Assembly (NCBI GenBank): GCA_933228895.1
Contig: OW121848.1
Span: 82,789,470-82,853,469, forward strand
Direction: 5' to 3'
DNA: 64,000 nucleotides
DNA from: Platycnemis pennipes
Lineage: Eukaryota; Arthropoda; Insecta; Odonata; Platycnemididae
In this document: piece by piece, positions 50,440-59,769 of the stretch
Numbering within the stretch: position 1 is the first letter of the stretch
Layout of the letters: each line of letters starts with the position of its first letter
Translations under genes and position numbers: made by a program
Notes under the pieces: generated by a model
What the model saw: only the letters and a program-made list of their open reading frames with translations
Databases searched by the model: none
What the model was told of the DNA's origin: nothing

Positions 50440-50650
50440 TTTCAAAACAGTGTAGCATGCACTCATTTCTAATGTATCTCAAAGTAAGTGTAAATTTTTC
50501 ATCTGGCCTGATTGGGTAGAGATGCCTGTGGTAATTTGTCTTCCTTGCGTAGTTCTCTATTAAACATAAAATGAAATTAAACTTGGAGAGGTTCAAACGA
50601 AAAAATTCGCAAAACGTCTCGCTATCTTCCCGCAAATGGTTTTCGATCAA
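50440..50650 (-). pseudogene. Harbinger transposase N-terminal fragment
   Basis: The minus strand gives REDSETFCEFFRLNLSKFNF, then CLIENYARKTNYHRHLYPIR and PDEKFTLTLRYI, the N-terminal region before the catalytic domain in Harbinger transposases (the F..FFRL..S.F..IL pattern and the R..EKF.LTLRY block). It is cut off after LTLRY. The catalytic piece lies 1.1 kb further along the same strand, with the MADF-BESS remnant on the opposite strand between them. Confidence 0.75.
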
Positions 50651-50999
50651 TGTGGAAGAGTAGGTATCCCTACCTACTTCTAGTTTTATATATCTGATGC
50701 TCAGCTTTTATCTCAGAAAGAAAGATTTGCTCTGCAACACCATCGTCGTCTTCTTCCTCACTCAATAAAAAAGGAAAAATACGCTTATTTTTCACTCTAA
50801 TGCTAGTCACTGTTCATGCATACAAACATCTAGAGTGCGGAGGCTACTAAACTTACGAGTTGAACCTAATCTCAGTTGCATGTAGGAAAACGCCTAGGCA
50901 GCGGATTACCAGCGATGAACGCTGAGCGATAATCGCTGAGAGATGATCGCCATAGTCGCTCTTGGAAAACGTACCTAAACTGCAACGACCGACGACAGT

Positions 51000-51357
51000 G
51001 TCGGTAAAATTCAAAATTCTGTACTACATGACCGTCGACTGAAAGTGTGTGAGTTCGGTGACATAGTATACATCTCGATAGACCTTACCCACTACATACC
51101 TTCCTATACTAATTTCATTTTATGTTTAATAGAGAACGACGCAAGGAAGACAATCTCGATAGACCTTACAATACATGATGGTTTCGGTATGAAAAAGATC
51201 TCTGCTCGGTGGATAACTCGTTTGTCGACCGTAAACGCATTAGAAAGAACATTTCGTAAATGTGTTCAGACTTAATCAAACGCGATCCAGCTGATTTCTT
51301 CAACTCTCTTGACAATAAATGAAACGCAGATTCACCATAACACATATAAGACGAATC
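51000..51357 (+). pseudogene. mariner transposase remnant, N-terminal/middle part
   Basis: After a 65-bp foreign patch the plus strand reads IHDGFGMKKISARWITRL, then LERTFRKCVQ, a stop, and INETQIHHNTYKTNQQ. These correspond to the LG(M)R....RWVPRL and DETWIHHYTPETKQQ blocks of mariner transposases. The catalytic Asp of DETW is replaced (NETQ). The hammerhead locus starts right after the QQ. Confidence 0.75.
51089..51153 (+). repeat. 65-bp patch copied from the Harbinger
   Basis: Bases 51110-51153 are an inverted copy, with one mismatch, of about 50536-50580 in the Harbinger transposase N-terminal fragment. The patch is bracketed by a 16-bp direct repeat TCTCGATAGACCTTAC (51073-51088 and 51154-51169). 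Removing the patch and one repeat copy restores mariner-like reading. Confidence 0.8.
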
Positions 51358-51575
51358 AACAGGACTCCTGATGTCCTGATGATGCTGCAGTGCAGTGAAA
51401 CATGTTGACTCCTTTGAAAGAAAAGATTTTATGCGGAAAAGTGCACATTATCATTACTTCATGTCCTTCAAAGTCATGGCTATAGTTTTTTTGAGATTCT
51501 CCAGGTGTGGTGCACATAGGAACATATAGTGCACATACTATCTGGAACAAGGCAGGGTCATCATCGGAGCGTATA
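51358..51575 (+). mobile_element. hammerhead-bearing insertion in mariner, copy 8
   Basis: Mariner coding similarity stops at about 51357 and resumes near 51580-51640, so about 215 bp is foreign, close to the size of copies 1, 2 and 7. Exact ends and target duplication were not resolved. Confidence 0.55.
51372..51412 (+). ncRNA. hammerhead ribozyme-like core, copy 8
   Basis: Plus strand: GUC, CUGAUGA, one unpaired U, stem II GCUGC-AGU-GCAGU, GAA, palindrome ACAUGU, U at the cleavage position, then GAC. Stem I is GUC/GAC. All core bases are intact. Confidence 0.7.
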
Positions 51576-51639
51576 ATTCTTCATTATTAGGTCAACAGAA
51601 TGATATAATCACGGTTAAACGTCTAATTAGCCCAAATAG

Positions 51640-51830
51640 AAAATGCTCTTTCACCAAGACAACGCACCTCCACACAAAACTGGTGTTGTTGCTACATGAC
51701 CTTCACTTCGAAATGCGTTCACATGCACCGTTTGCATCGGATTTGACTTCCAGCGATTACTTCCTCTTTCAAAACCTGAAGAAACGGCTTTCTGGACGAA
51801 TGTTTACCGACTTCAAATAACGAGATTGAA
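51640..51830 (+). pseudogene. mariner transposase remnant, C-terminal part
   Basis: The plus strand reads MLFHQDNAPPHKTGV, then after frameshifts SDYFLFQNLKKRLSGRMF-like residues. These are the mariner HQDNAPxH block with the second catalytic Asp and the SDYxLFxxLK block with the third. Frameshifts and stops interrupt it. The right terminal repeat follows at 51985-52008. Confidence 0.8.
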
Positions 51831-52010
51831 ATATCGACCAACGCTTATTTTACAGGGTTGGCCCAATCCTATTATACCAAAAGTATTAAAATTTTTGAAA
51901 GTTCTTAGTTTAAATGTTTTGAATTGACTATGTTGAAATATAAATAAAAATATTTGCAAATATCTTGAGTTTTCTTCGCCAGTCCCTGAACTTTTCGAAC
52001 TACCCTCGTA

Positions 52011-53679
52011 TTCGTTCGCCATTTGAACCTCTCAACTCTTTCTAGAAGCGATTACACTGTACCACTTATGCACAGACTCAGGATATCGCACGCCATCAAT
52101 AAATGCAAATATTTTTCATAGAATACAAATCATCAGCGAAGAGTAAGCTAAGTAAAGAGGATGTCGTACGATGCAGTGGGGGCAGACAATAAAATACGAG
52201 CTCGAATATACAGCTCGTATACATTTCAGCTTTCTATCCACAATAGTCATCCCTGGGTGTACAACAAAGAAGTGACCTACAAAACTCGGAGGCGAGAACA
52301 GTAAGAATCATCGCAGCCACAGGATGAAATGGAAAAAACGGATATGTTCATTTACTCGAGCCAATATGATTCAATACGATTACTTCAATTCAAAACGGTG
52401 AATTAGAGCAAGCACTCCTACAAAGAAATTCCGTCGAAAGCAAGAGAATCATTTCTCTCCACGTGCTCGCAAACAGCGGTAAAGTTACATTAAAATAACA
52501 GAGCATCAACGGTAGAAATACAATGCTAATTGAATTATCACGAAAATGCTCTGATCTCAGCAATTTTCCGAGGAATATAGAATCCGTATAGAAAAATGTA
52601 ACATAAATCATTTCAAGACGCTGAAGCGCAGCTGGGAACGAGAAAATTGGTCAGAAAAGTATGAAAGCAAGCAGCATGCGGGAGACAAAAGAGCTCTTCA
52701 AGCCTGAGGTAGGTTTGTAGAGGGGGAGAGACATTCCAAAAAATCTGCGAGTGAGTAGAAAACAATGCATTAAAAAGATTATATCAATTTTCTTGCTCAA
52801 TGAACCCTTTGAAAACGTATTAGCCAAGCTGACTCGTTTGACCGCTGGAATTTAGCAGCGAGGTTTTCCTCCAGTCTTCAGGTCGACCCAATATTAATTA
52901 TGTAGAAAGATGGAGGGGTAGAATAATAACGACTGGATTTAGCAAGAAAGAATGTAATTTTCTTTTCAAGTAACTTTTTGCTGCTCATATTCGATTAATA
53001 TAGAGATTTTTAAAAGGCCGTGGATAAAAAAGAACAAATTTCCCTTGCCTGGGAATTACAAAAAAAGCGACATGAAACGTGCTATATTAACGATTAGGGA
53101 TGGTTCACCCTACAGAGGCATTTGCATCCACTAGTGTGTACGAGATATGTAGGATGGAGATATTAAAATACTGGTAAATAAAAGGAATAGCGTAACGAAG
53201 CTACGTGTTTCAAGAAGCTGAAACGCCTTGAGGTTCTTTACTTCTTGTAACGATTAGAGACTAGAATCCACGGATCTAAATGCTCATCACGCTACCTTAC
53301 TAACAGAAAATCCTACACAGAGCGTAAGTTTATCTCCAACAATCAACGATTAATTATCAATTATTCCCATCTGGTTTCTCTAGAAATGCTTAGGCTTTAT
53401 ACTAATCTATTTAACTCCGAAGATGAATTTGTTAGAAACTTGGGTGATACTATGGGGACATTAAAAAAAAACAAAAGGAGGACGTTTTAAGTCATTTAGG
53501 CCTACAAATGGAGGAATATGCATTGATAATATGGGAGTCCCGCATACTAATCAGTGCGCAAAATTATAAATCAAATTAAAGTAAACATGTATTTATCCAT
53601 ACAGTGAATTTAGGACAATGAAGTCCCATATTAATATCAACTGTAATGAACTACACAAACTCCATGCTCCGGAGAGTGA
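52011..53679. other. non-coding stretch (intron)
   Basis: AT-rich, no supported feature. Confidence 0.4.
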
Positions 53680-53795
53680 AAAAGCACCACGGGCGGGACT
53701 CGAACCTCCCTCGAACTCGCGGGCGACCTCGAGTTTGACAAGCAAGAGATTTAGCTTGCTACCTCCGAGACTGGCAACCGGTATAATGACTGACA
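53680..53795 (-). repeat. tRNA-derived SINE
   Basis: The minus strand has a B box GAGGTTCGAGTCCCGCC (around 53708-53692), preceded by CGCCCGCGAGTTCGAGGG and an A-box-like GGTAGCAAGC near 53765. It reads like a tRNA with a long arm but is not foldable throughout. It lies in the host gene's intron, about 1 kb from exon B. Confidence 0.5.
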
Positions 53796-54779
53796 ATGAT
53801 TTTGATTCATACAGCATTGCACGAGCCCTTAATGAAAAGGCGGCAATTACTCATCGTACAATGCGAATGAGGAAAAAAATATAAAAAAATCATCGAAGGC
53901 AAACATTGCATATTTAAATATATTCCCGAGTTTTTAACTGAAAGAATAGCAATGTTGATTAATTTATATTTTCTTAAGAGAAGAAATGACAGTGTTCACT
54001 GTGAGCGGCAAGAAGTATGCAGAGCTAAAGAAAAAATTATGTGAACTTTTCCAGATGGATCACTAGCAGTTATTTTTTATTAGGTATTTTTTTCCCATAT
54101 AAAAGGTTAAAAATGTTGTTTCGTAATATAAATGCATCACACGTTTGTGAGGAAAAAATTCCATTTTCGTCTACTTGGGCAGATAATACAATATGATTAA
54201 TTATAACTGAGTTATAAATAAGGAATAAATAACAACTTAGCTGTAAAGTAATTTGACATTAATTCTAATAACACACAGGGAGAGTGAATTTAGCGGTGAG
54301 GGAATGATTCACCATAAGAAAGAATACCAACAAAATAAAGAAAAGAGATTTGTTTCAACATCGACAGGACATATCGACAGGAGAACCTAAAATGCATTAT
54401 AGGAATGACGATAAAAATAAAATACGAGCGTAGAATCGTAGGAATTATCCTCTTTGCTTTGATATTTTTACGGGGTTCGGCAAAGCGCTGGAGACTATTA
54501 CAATTATACCACTGATGAATCCAATGGTATAAGGAGGATGATTTTTTATTTTGACAGATACCAGCTGCCTAAACCAGATTATTAATCTAATGGATAGAGG
54601 ATCGTAACTAAGCGTAAAAAGGAAAGGCAAATAAGTCCTGGAGGTAGCGGCTGGGAACTGTAGGTACGCACAACATGCATGACACTTCTTCAAAAGAAAT
54701 TGATTTCGCACGGAGGCTTAAGGGATGCTCAGACATATCGACATAGACCGTTTTCGGGCACTTGGAGACAGTTACTCAC
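53796..54779. other. non-coding intron next to exon B
   Basis: AT-rich. It begins at the exon B donor (G/GTGAGT, 54779-54774). No element recognised. Confidence 0.5.
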
Positions 54780-56787
54780 CGAGGGGATCAAGAGCCTCCA
54801 GCTCAGGATCGTTGACCACAGAAACTCCAGTTGCATCCCGAGTCCTGATTAGAAAATCTCCTACGCCTCTGAGGTCCACAATGGGTGATGGTGTTAAGGC
54901 TGAGGACTTTTTGATCGGATCACTCTTCTGCGCCCGACTTCTGATCTCCCTCTCTATCTCCGAGATTTGCTTCTTCATGAGCATCACCGTCGGGTTCGAC
55001 TCCGCCGAGGAAACAGACACGGAGTTGGCGGGGGTCGGCGCCTGGGCCGTCGACACGGGAACCGCCACTCCAGGGGATTTAGGCGACGATAACGTCGGTA
55101 CCTGATCACCACCCCTCTGCTTCCCCAACACCACCCTATCCGACGGCTGACCTCCGATCACACCACTCCCCGCACCACCTCCACTCCCCGCCATCAACAT
55201 CATCCTCATCACTGCACTAGCCGAGGCACTGGTCGGGTTCCCACCCACGGCACCCACGTCTCCGTCCGGGTCTTCCACGTCACTGGCGTGTCCGGAGCTC
55301 AGCCCGTCCTCCAAGACGGGCATGCTGCTGTAAAGCCTACCACTAGAGTTCAGCGATCCCTCGTTGTCGAGCGAGAGCTCGCTCTCGATGTCGTTCGAGT
55401 CGCAGTCTGTGGTCTCGGGGGACAGGGTGAAGTTCCTGCTGAGTCCGACCTGCAGACCGACCTCGGTCTCACCGAGGTCCTCCGTTTCGGGGTTCGTTGA
55501 CGGCGAGTCGGCCGACAAGTCCAAGAAGTGACTCCCGGAGGCGCCATCCTGAAGGTTCGAAGCATCCCGCCCGCCCGCCATCGCCTCCGAGCCTTCCTGC
55601 AGGGATATTAAGTCCGGAGTCCCGCTCGCCACTGGGGCGGGACAGGACGAAGTCTTCTTCCTCTTTTTCACACCCCCACCTCCTCCACTTCCGGAACTCC
55701 CGTTCCCACTCCCCGTGCCGCACCCTTCCACCACGATCACAACTTTCTTCGGGGACTCCTCCGCGTCGTGCACGAAGCCCTTGGCCAGTCTCTGCCCAAC
55801 GTAGGAATTGCCGGCATGGCGATGCAGGTCGTACTCCAGCTCCCGAAAATCCTCACCGAGATTCTGAGACACGACCCTGTCGTCCTCTCCGACTCCACCG
55901 CTGGCCTCTCCCGGCATACCGTCTTCGTGTGGCTTGAAAAACTCTTCCAGGACCTTCCTGGTTTCGGAAAATTCGTACAGGAAATCGTACGAGTCCGACG
56001 TCTTGCTGTACTGGGACTGGGGAGAACTCTGCTTGAGGAAATCATCGTCCCTCGCCGAGTTCTGGTCCCTCTTGCCGCTGCTGTTATCTCCCCCTTCGTC
56101 GTCGTCATCGTTACCCCTGTCCTCGTTGTCCTCGTCGACGTCTTCTTCATCGCCAGGGTGCTGCTGCGCTTGGGCGGAATTCGACGGGTGGGCGTCCAAG
56201 CCGCCTTCCTCGCGTGAGTGAGGACCAACGGCGTCCTCGGGGGGCATGACAGTTATCCTTCCGCCTCCTGCACCACCGTCGATGTCTCCCACGTCGTCCA
56301 CCGCCATCTCCGCCTCCGCCAGCCCTTCCTCGGCCGCCGCCTCCTCTTCCGCTGCTTCCTCCACCACTACCGCGGCGATCTCCCTCGCCGCGGCGTCCTC
56401 CTCCTCCTCCTCATCCTCCCCCTCATCCTCCTCCTCCTCTTCTTCCTCCTCCTCTTCCTCATCCTCCTCGTCCTCCTCCGGCGGGAGTATGCGCTGGGGG
56501 AAGCCGGGGCGAGGGGGGTAGACGGAGGGGGAGGAGAGGAGGGAGTGGGCACTCGGGGGAAGTTGGTGCGCTATGACGCGGGTCGGAGGCGCTGTGTTGG
56601 TCGTCATGGAGTCGGCGTAATTGGAGGAGGACAGTCCGTCTGGGGGTGAGGTGGCCGGGATGCGGGGCCCGTATCTTCTCGGAGAGCCCTCGTACTCCGC
56701 GATGGGAAGGCTGCCTATCACGCGCATGACTTTAGACCTCTCGGGAGATAAGGAGTCTACTTCCAGGTCCGAGCCTGAGGTGGCCAC
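54780..56787 (-). CDS. exon B of the minus-strand gene
   Basis: A 2008-bp exon from acceptor TTGTTACAG/GTGGCC (first base 56787, phase 0) to donor CTCG/GTGAGT (last base 54780, one base left over). It encodes 669 residues without a stop. In order: a Ser/Pro-rich start with EYEGSPRRYG; a nearly pure Glu/Asp tract (exon residues ~104-131); an Ala/Glu-rich segment; a second acidic region (~212-235); the island YDFLYEFSETRKVLEEFFK (~266-284) followed by DFRELEYDLHRHAGNSYVGQ (~313-332), the most domain-like part; a KKRKK basic cluster; Ser/Gly-rich disorder; and a likely coiled coil KKQISEIEREIRSRAQK (~605-621) followed by DLRGVGDFLIRTRDATGVSV. No enzyme motif, signal peptide or membrane segment is seen. 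The islands suggest a scaffold or regulatory protein, family unrecognised. Confidence 0.9.
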
Positions 56788-57938
56788 CTGTAACAATATT
56801 GACAAGGTGGCTGTTTTAAAGAGTCACGGCGGCAATTCTTAGTCAAGGAAGAGAAAGGCCAGGAGAAAATAACAAGAAAACTTTTTAATCTCTGCATTGT
56901 ATCGGGTTTTCTTCAAGATAAGGAACTGTTAACCCGGTCCAAAAGACACCATTCCGCAAGAGCTATGCGAGGGAGTATACAAGGTGCCTTGCTCCTGCGG
57001 AAAATTCTATATTGGAGAAACCTGCTGCTGAAAACGTGTTCATGAACATCAACGATTCAGCGAGCTAACATTTTTATTCTGTAGCCATTAATTAACGTTC
57101 ATTGGAGTCTGTGGCCATAATTAAAGTATTTGGTACAGTGAATGTGAAGTAAAAGCTACATGATTACATCAATAATGAAATGTAAATATAGGAATTGATA
57201 AATTTTTATCTTAAAATTCTTCCACACGGCCATTCACATTATCCAATAACTTATCATAATTAGATTTAAGTAAAATATGTTACAGGAATAGGGAGCGCTT
57301 AATTAAACTCTATCACTGAAAATCTACACTTATCAAGTATTTCATAAAACACTGAAATAATAGTTCCCAAGAGGCAAATTGATTAAACTGTTAAAATATA
57401 GTTCATTATACCTTCAACTATTTTGGGGCCTTGAAAACTAACGCTACCACGGGAACAACACACAAGTAACAAATAACAAGTATAAATTTATAATTGTAAA
57501 TAAGAGTACTGTTATCGAATATTTCACTACGATAAATGCTCTGCATGCAGAGGCATTATTTGAGCATGGCAATAGGTTAAATTACAGCTTATGTCCTTTG
57601 CAAAAGAAAAGCTAATTCGATTATAAAAATTATCAAAATATTCATTTCTCAAATAATTTTCTTATTAATGGCCTTTTAGTACCATTAATAGCCTTGTACA
57701 TGAACTGCTATTGAAACAGAAACAGTTTTTACAGCGCAAAATTATTTTATAAAGCCAAGACAACAAAGTAAGTAATTATCCGGGAATAGCAGTTCTAGGG
57801 ATATTTAAAGAATTCACTTATTTTAAGCCTGATATCCTTTTATACAAAGGTAAATGTTTTTGACCTTAAATGTGCTTTAGGCAATACAAATAAAATATAA
57901 GAAGAATGAAATGGAAAATCACATACGTTGAACATTAC
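56788..57938 (-). other. intron between exons A and B (1151 bp)
   Basis: Bounded by GTAATG (57938) and TTACAG (56788). AT-rich, and contains the antisense Penelope GIY-YIG fragment. Its phase-0 boundaries fit the reading frames on both sides exactly. Confidence 0.85.
56945..57064 (+). pseudogene. Penelope-like GIY-YIG endonuclease fragment
   Basis: The plus strand reads DTIPQELCEGVYKVPCSCG then KFYIGETCC, a stop, and KRVHEHQRFSE. GVY and YIG separated by a CxC pair, followed by an R..EHQR helix, is the start of the GIY-YIG domain that ends Penelope-like retroelement proteins. Only about 40 codons survive, with one stop and a stop just upstream. It is antisense within the host gene's intron. 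Confidence 0.75.
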
Positions 57939-59606
57939 CTTGAAGTAATCAGATGCAGGGCGGTGGTAAACGGGGCTGAGTCGATCCCTGGATGATGATC
58001 CGGAGGAGTGCGCCTCCTCCCGCTCCTCTCTATCGTCTCCCCTCATCCCGCATTCCGATCCATCCGGCATTCCCAGTTCTAACTTGAGTCCGTCACGAAT
58101 TCCGTGCGAGGACATCATCGGCTGGGGAGACACTTTCGCGGCGCCGCCCGGCGCCCTCATGCCGGATGTGCTGGGAGGTGGCGGGGGCGGCGGGGTCGTC
58201 TGCTGCACGGGTGACACTACTGTGCGGTGGGACGCTAACCAGTCCCCTATGTCGTCGAACACTACCACATCCCCTCCGCCACTCACGGGGGCCTCGTACA
58301 CCACGGGGACTCTGTGCTGCCGGTGCTGAGGCTGGGGCTGCTGCTGCTGGGAGGAGGGTAAATGCATGGAACCTTTCTGAAGGGATCTCCTGGCTTCCAG
58401 GATCTTACGGATAGAATGCACTTCCGTCGAGAACACTGTCTCGGTCACGAGCTGGTGACCGGCTGCGGAAGGGTTGGCGGTTATCGCCGGCGTTTCCCTC
58501 GTGCTGTTGGTCGTGGGCCTCAAACCTATGTCGTCATAGACCACGACGTTCCTCGCCTTACCGTTACTACTCCTAGAGTTGACTACGTGACCCGAGGAAC
58601 CTCCCCGTAGTTCCCAGACACTTCCGTTGTCCGGGACGACAGAGATCGTCGACGTCGGGGTCGTGGCCGCCTGCTGCTTTCTCCTCTCGCCGCCACCACC
58701 ACCACCGACCCCGATCTCGTCCATGCTGGCGGAGCCGCCGACAAAACGCTTGATCCTGGCTGCCTTGCTCTTGCTCTGCGAGAAGACCTCCCTGCCACCC
58801 GCGATTTCGATCCGAGAATCCCTCAACTTGTACTCGGAGTTCCTCCGGGAGGAGGAGTTCTGCTTTTGCGGGGCGTCCGGTCCGCCGTCCCGGATGGTGC
58901 GGATATGGTGCGGGTGGACGTAGTGCATGTGGTGCTGCGAGGATCGGTTGTGCCCGCCGCTGTCCTCGTCGTCCTCGTCCTCCTCGGAGTTCCCTCCGGG
59001 GGCGTTACCCCGGCCGTCCGCCATGACACCTTCGTCGTCATCGTCCTCGTCCTCTTCGTCGTCCTCCGCTTCCTCCTCGGAGCCCGTGGAGGGACGGTTG
59101 GAGTCGTTGGCAGAGGAGGTCACGTTGCCGCCGGACACGAGCATCACCCTGCCCGGGGGCACGGAGTCATATCCGCTCAGGACGTACGCGTCCTCGAGGT
59201 GCCTGCGGTGCGGTGGAGACAGCGGGCTCTGCGGGGAGTCCATCGTGTTCTGCGGGGACAGCGGGCCCGAGCAGACGCCGGTGCCGTTGAGGGCCACGGG
59301 CCCGGAGGACTCCGCCATAGCTGCCAGGTTGCCGGCCCTCGGGGCGGCAGCTGGTGAAGCTGCTGCTGATGGGGGAGCGCAGAACAAGCTAATGTTGTCG
59401 TTCACGTCGCAGGCCGTCGTCGGATCGGACGGGTGTCCCCCTCTGTGGGGTCCCGTCAAGGGGATGGTCAGTGAGGCGGGACTGTCGCACTCCTGGACCG
59501 TGTTCAGGTTGACATCGCTAAGTCGGGGGCGGCACTTTGGGAAAAGCTTGTTTATTTCTGGGTCGGTGTCACTGCTCGTCTCGAGGTTGTCCAGCAAACT
59601 GGTCAT
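57939..59606 (-). CDS. exon A: start of the minus-strand gene product
   Basis: The ATG at 59606 sits in a good context (GCCGCCATGA). The frame runs 556 codons to donor TTCAAG/GTAATG (last base 57939), ending in phase 0 and matching exon B. The N-terminus (MTSLLDNLETSSDTDPEINK) lacks a signal peptide. Then come Ala/Pro- and Ser/Pro-rich segments, an acidic tract (residues ~176-216), a His-rich patch (HHMHYVHPHH, ~225-234), a basic KSKAARIKRF stretch, Gly and Gln/His-rich runs, a heptaproline, and two similar motifs NVVVYDDIG (~353-361) and DVVVFDDIGDW (~446-456). The segment VFSTEVHSIRKILEARRSLQ (~391-410) looks helical. Low-complexity composition fits a disordered scaffold or regulator. I do not recognise the family. 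Confidence 0.9.
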
Positions 59607-59619
59607 GGCGGCCGAACAT
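59569..59619 (-). promoter_or_regulatory. upstream ORF 2 overlapping the main start
   Basis: ATG at 59619 (context GTGATGT), out of frame, 16 codons, stopping with TGA at 59569, 37 nt past the main ATG at 59606. Initiation here would bypass the main start. Confidence 0.5.
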
Positions 59620-59769
59620 CACCACAGATTTTATCTCTACCTCACTCCGCGACCACTTAACATCCCTTCTCTTGATCCAGTGTTCTCTCCGTCTCCGCCG
59701 TAGGAAATCCGTTTCACTGATGCTCGGCCGCAGTTTTCGTAAAAAGGAAGCTGATCAGATTTCAGGCAC
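59607..59769 (-). promoter_or_regulatory. 5' leader of exon A with splice acceptor
   Basis: A good acceptor (TTTCTCTCTAATTTTCAG/GTGCC) places the exon start at 59769, giving a 163-nt leader in this exon. The transcript therefore begins in an upstream non-coding exon I could not locate. Two short upstream ORFs lie in it. Confidence 0.65.
59637..59663 (-). promoter_or_regulatory. upstream ORF 1 (8 codons)
   Basis: ATG at 59663 (context GGGATGT), 8 codons and a TAG stop ending at 59637, 30 nt before the main start. It is a candidate for reinitiation-type control. Confidence 0.5.

Larger units (their letters stand above)
48388..50976. mobile_element. PIF/Harbinger transposon remnant
   Basis: Inverted termini AGGTACCTTTTCCAAGGAGC (left) and AGGTACGTTTTCCAAGAGCG (right, read inward) are followed by arrays of GATCGCTCAGCGAT-type subterminal motifs on both sides. 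TAA is at the left flank (48385-48387), and the right flank allows a TAA duplication if the end is placed one base earlier. Inside are two minus-strand transposase fragments and a plus-strand MADF-BESS gene remnant, the two-gene content known for animal Harbinger elements. It is inserted in the mariner. Confidence 0.75.
47670..52008 (+). mobile_element. mariner transposon with nested insertions
   Basis: Termini CGAGGGTGGTTCGAGAAGTT (from 47670) and, inverted at the right, CGAGGGTAGTTCGAAAAGTT (to 52008) are mariner inverted repeats, each next to TA (47668-47669 and 52009-52010). Transposase remnants read forward at 51000-51357 and 51640-51830. The total of 4.3 kb is about three times a mariner's usual 1.3 kb. 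Removing the Harbinger (2.6 kb), the SINE and the hammerhead insert brings it back near normal length. Numerous stops mark it as dead. Confidence 0.8.

Noticed and set aside
55497..56649. several 90-160 codon frames on both strands inside exon B
   Set aside because: Shadows of the GC-rich exon in other frames, low-complexity and without splice support.
58927..59703. 258-codon serine-rich frame on the plus strand
   Set aside because: It is the antisense of exon A. The poly-Ser runs are the reverse reading of Glu/Asp codons, and the minus strand has the good start context and splice sites.
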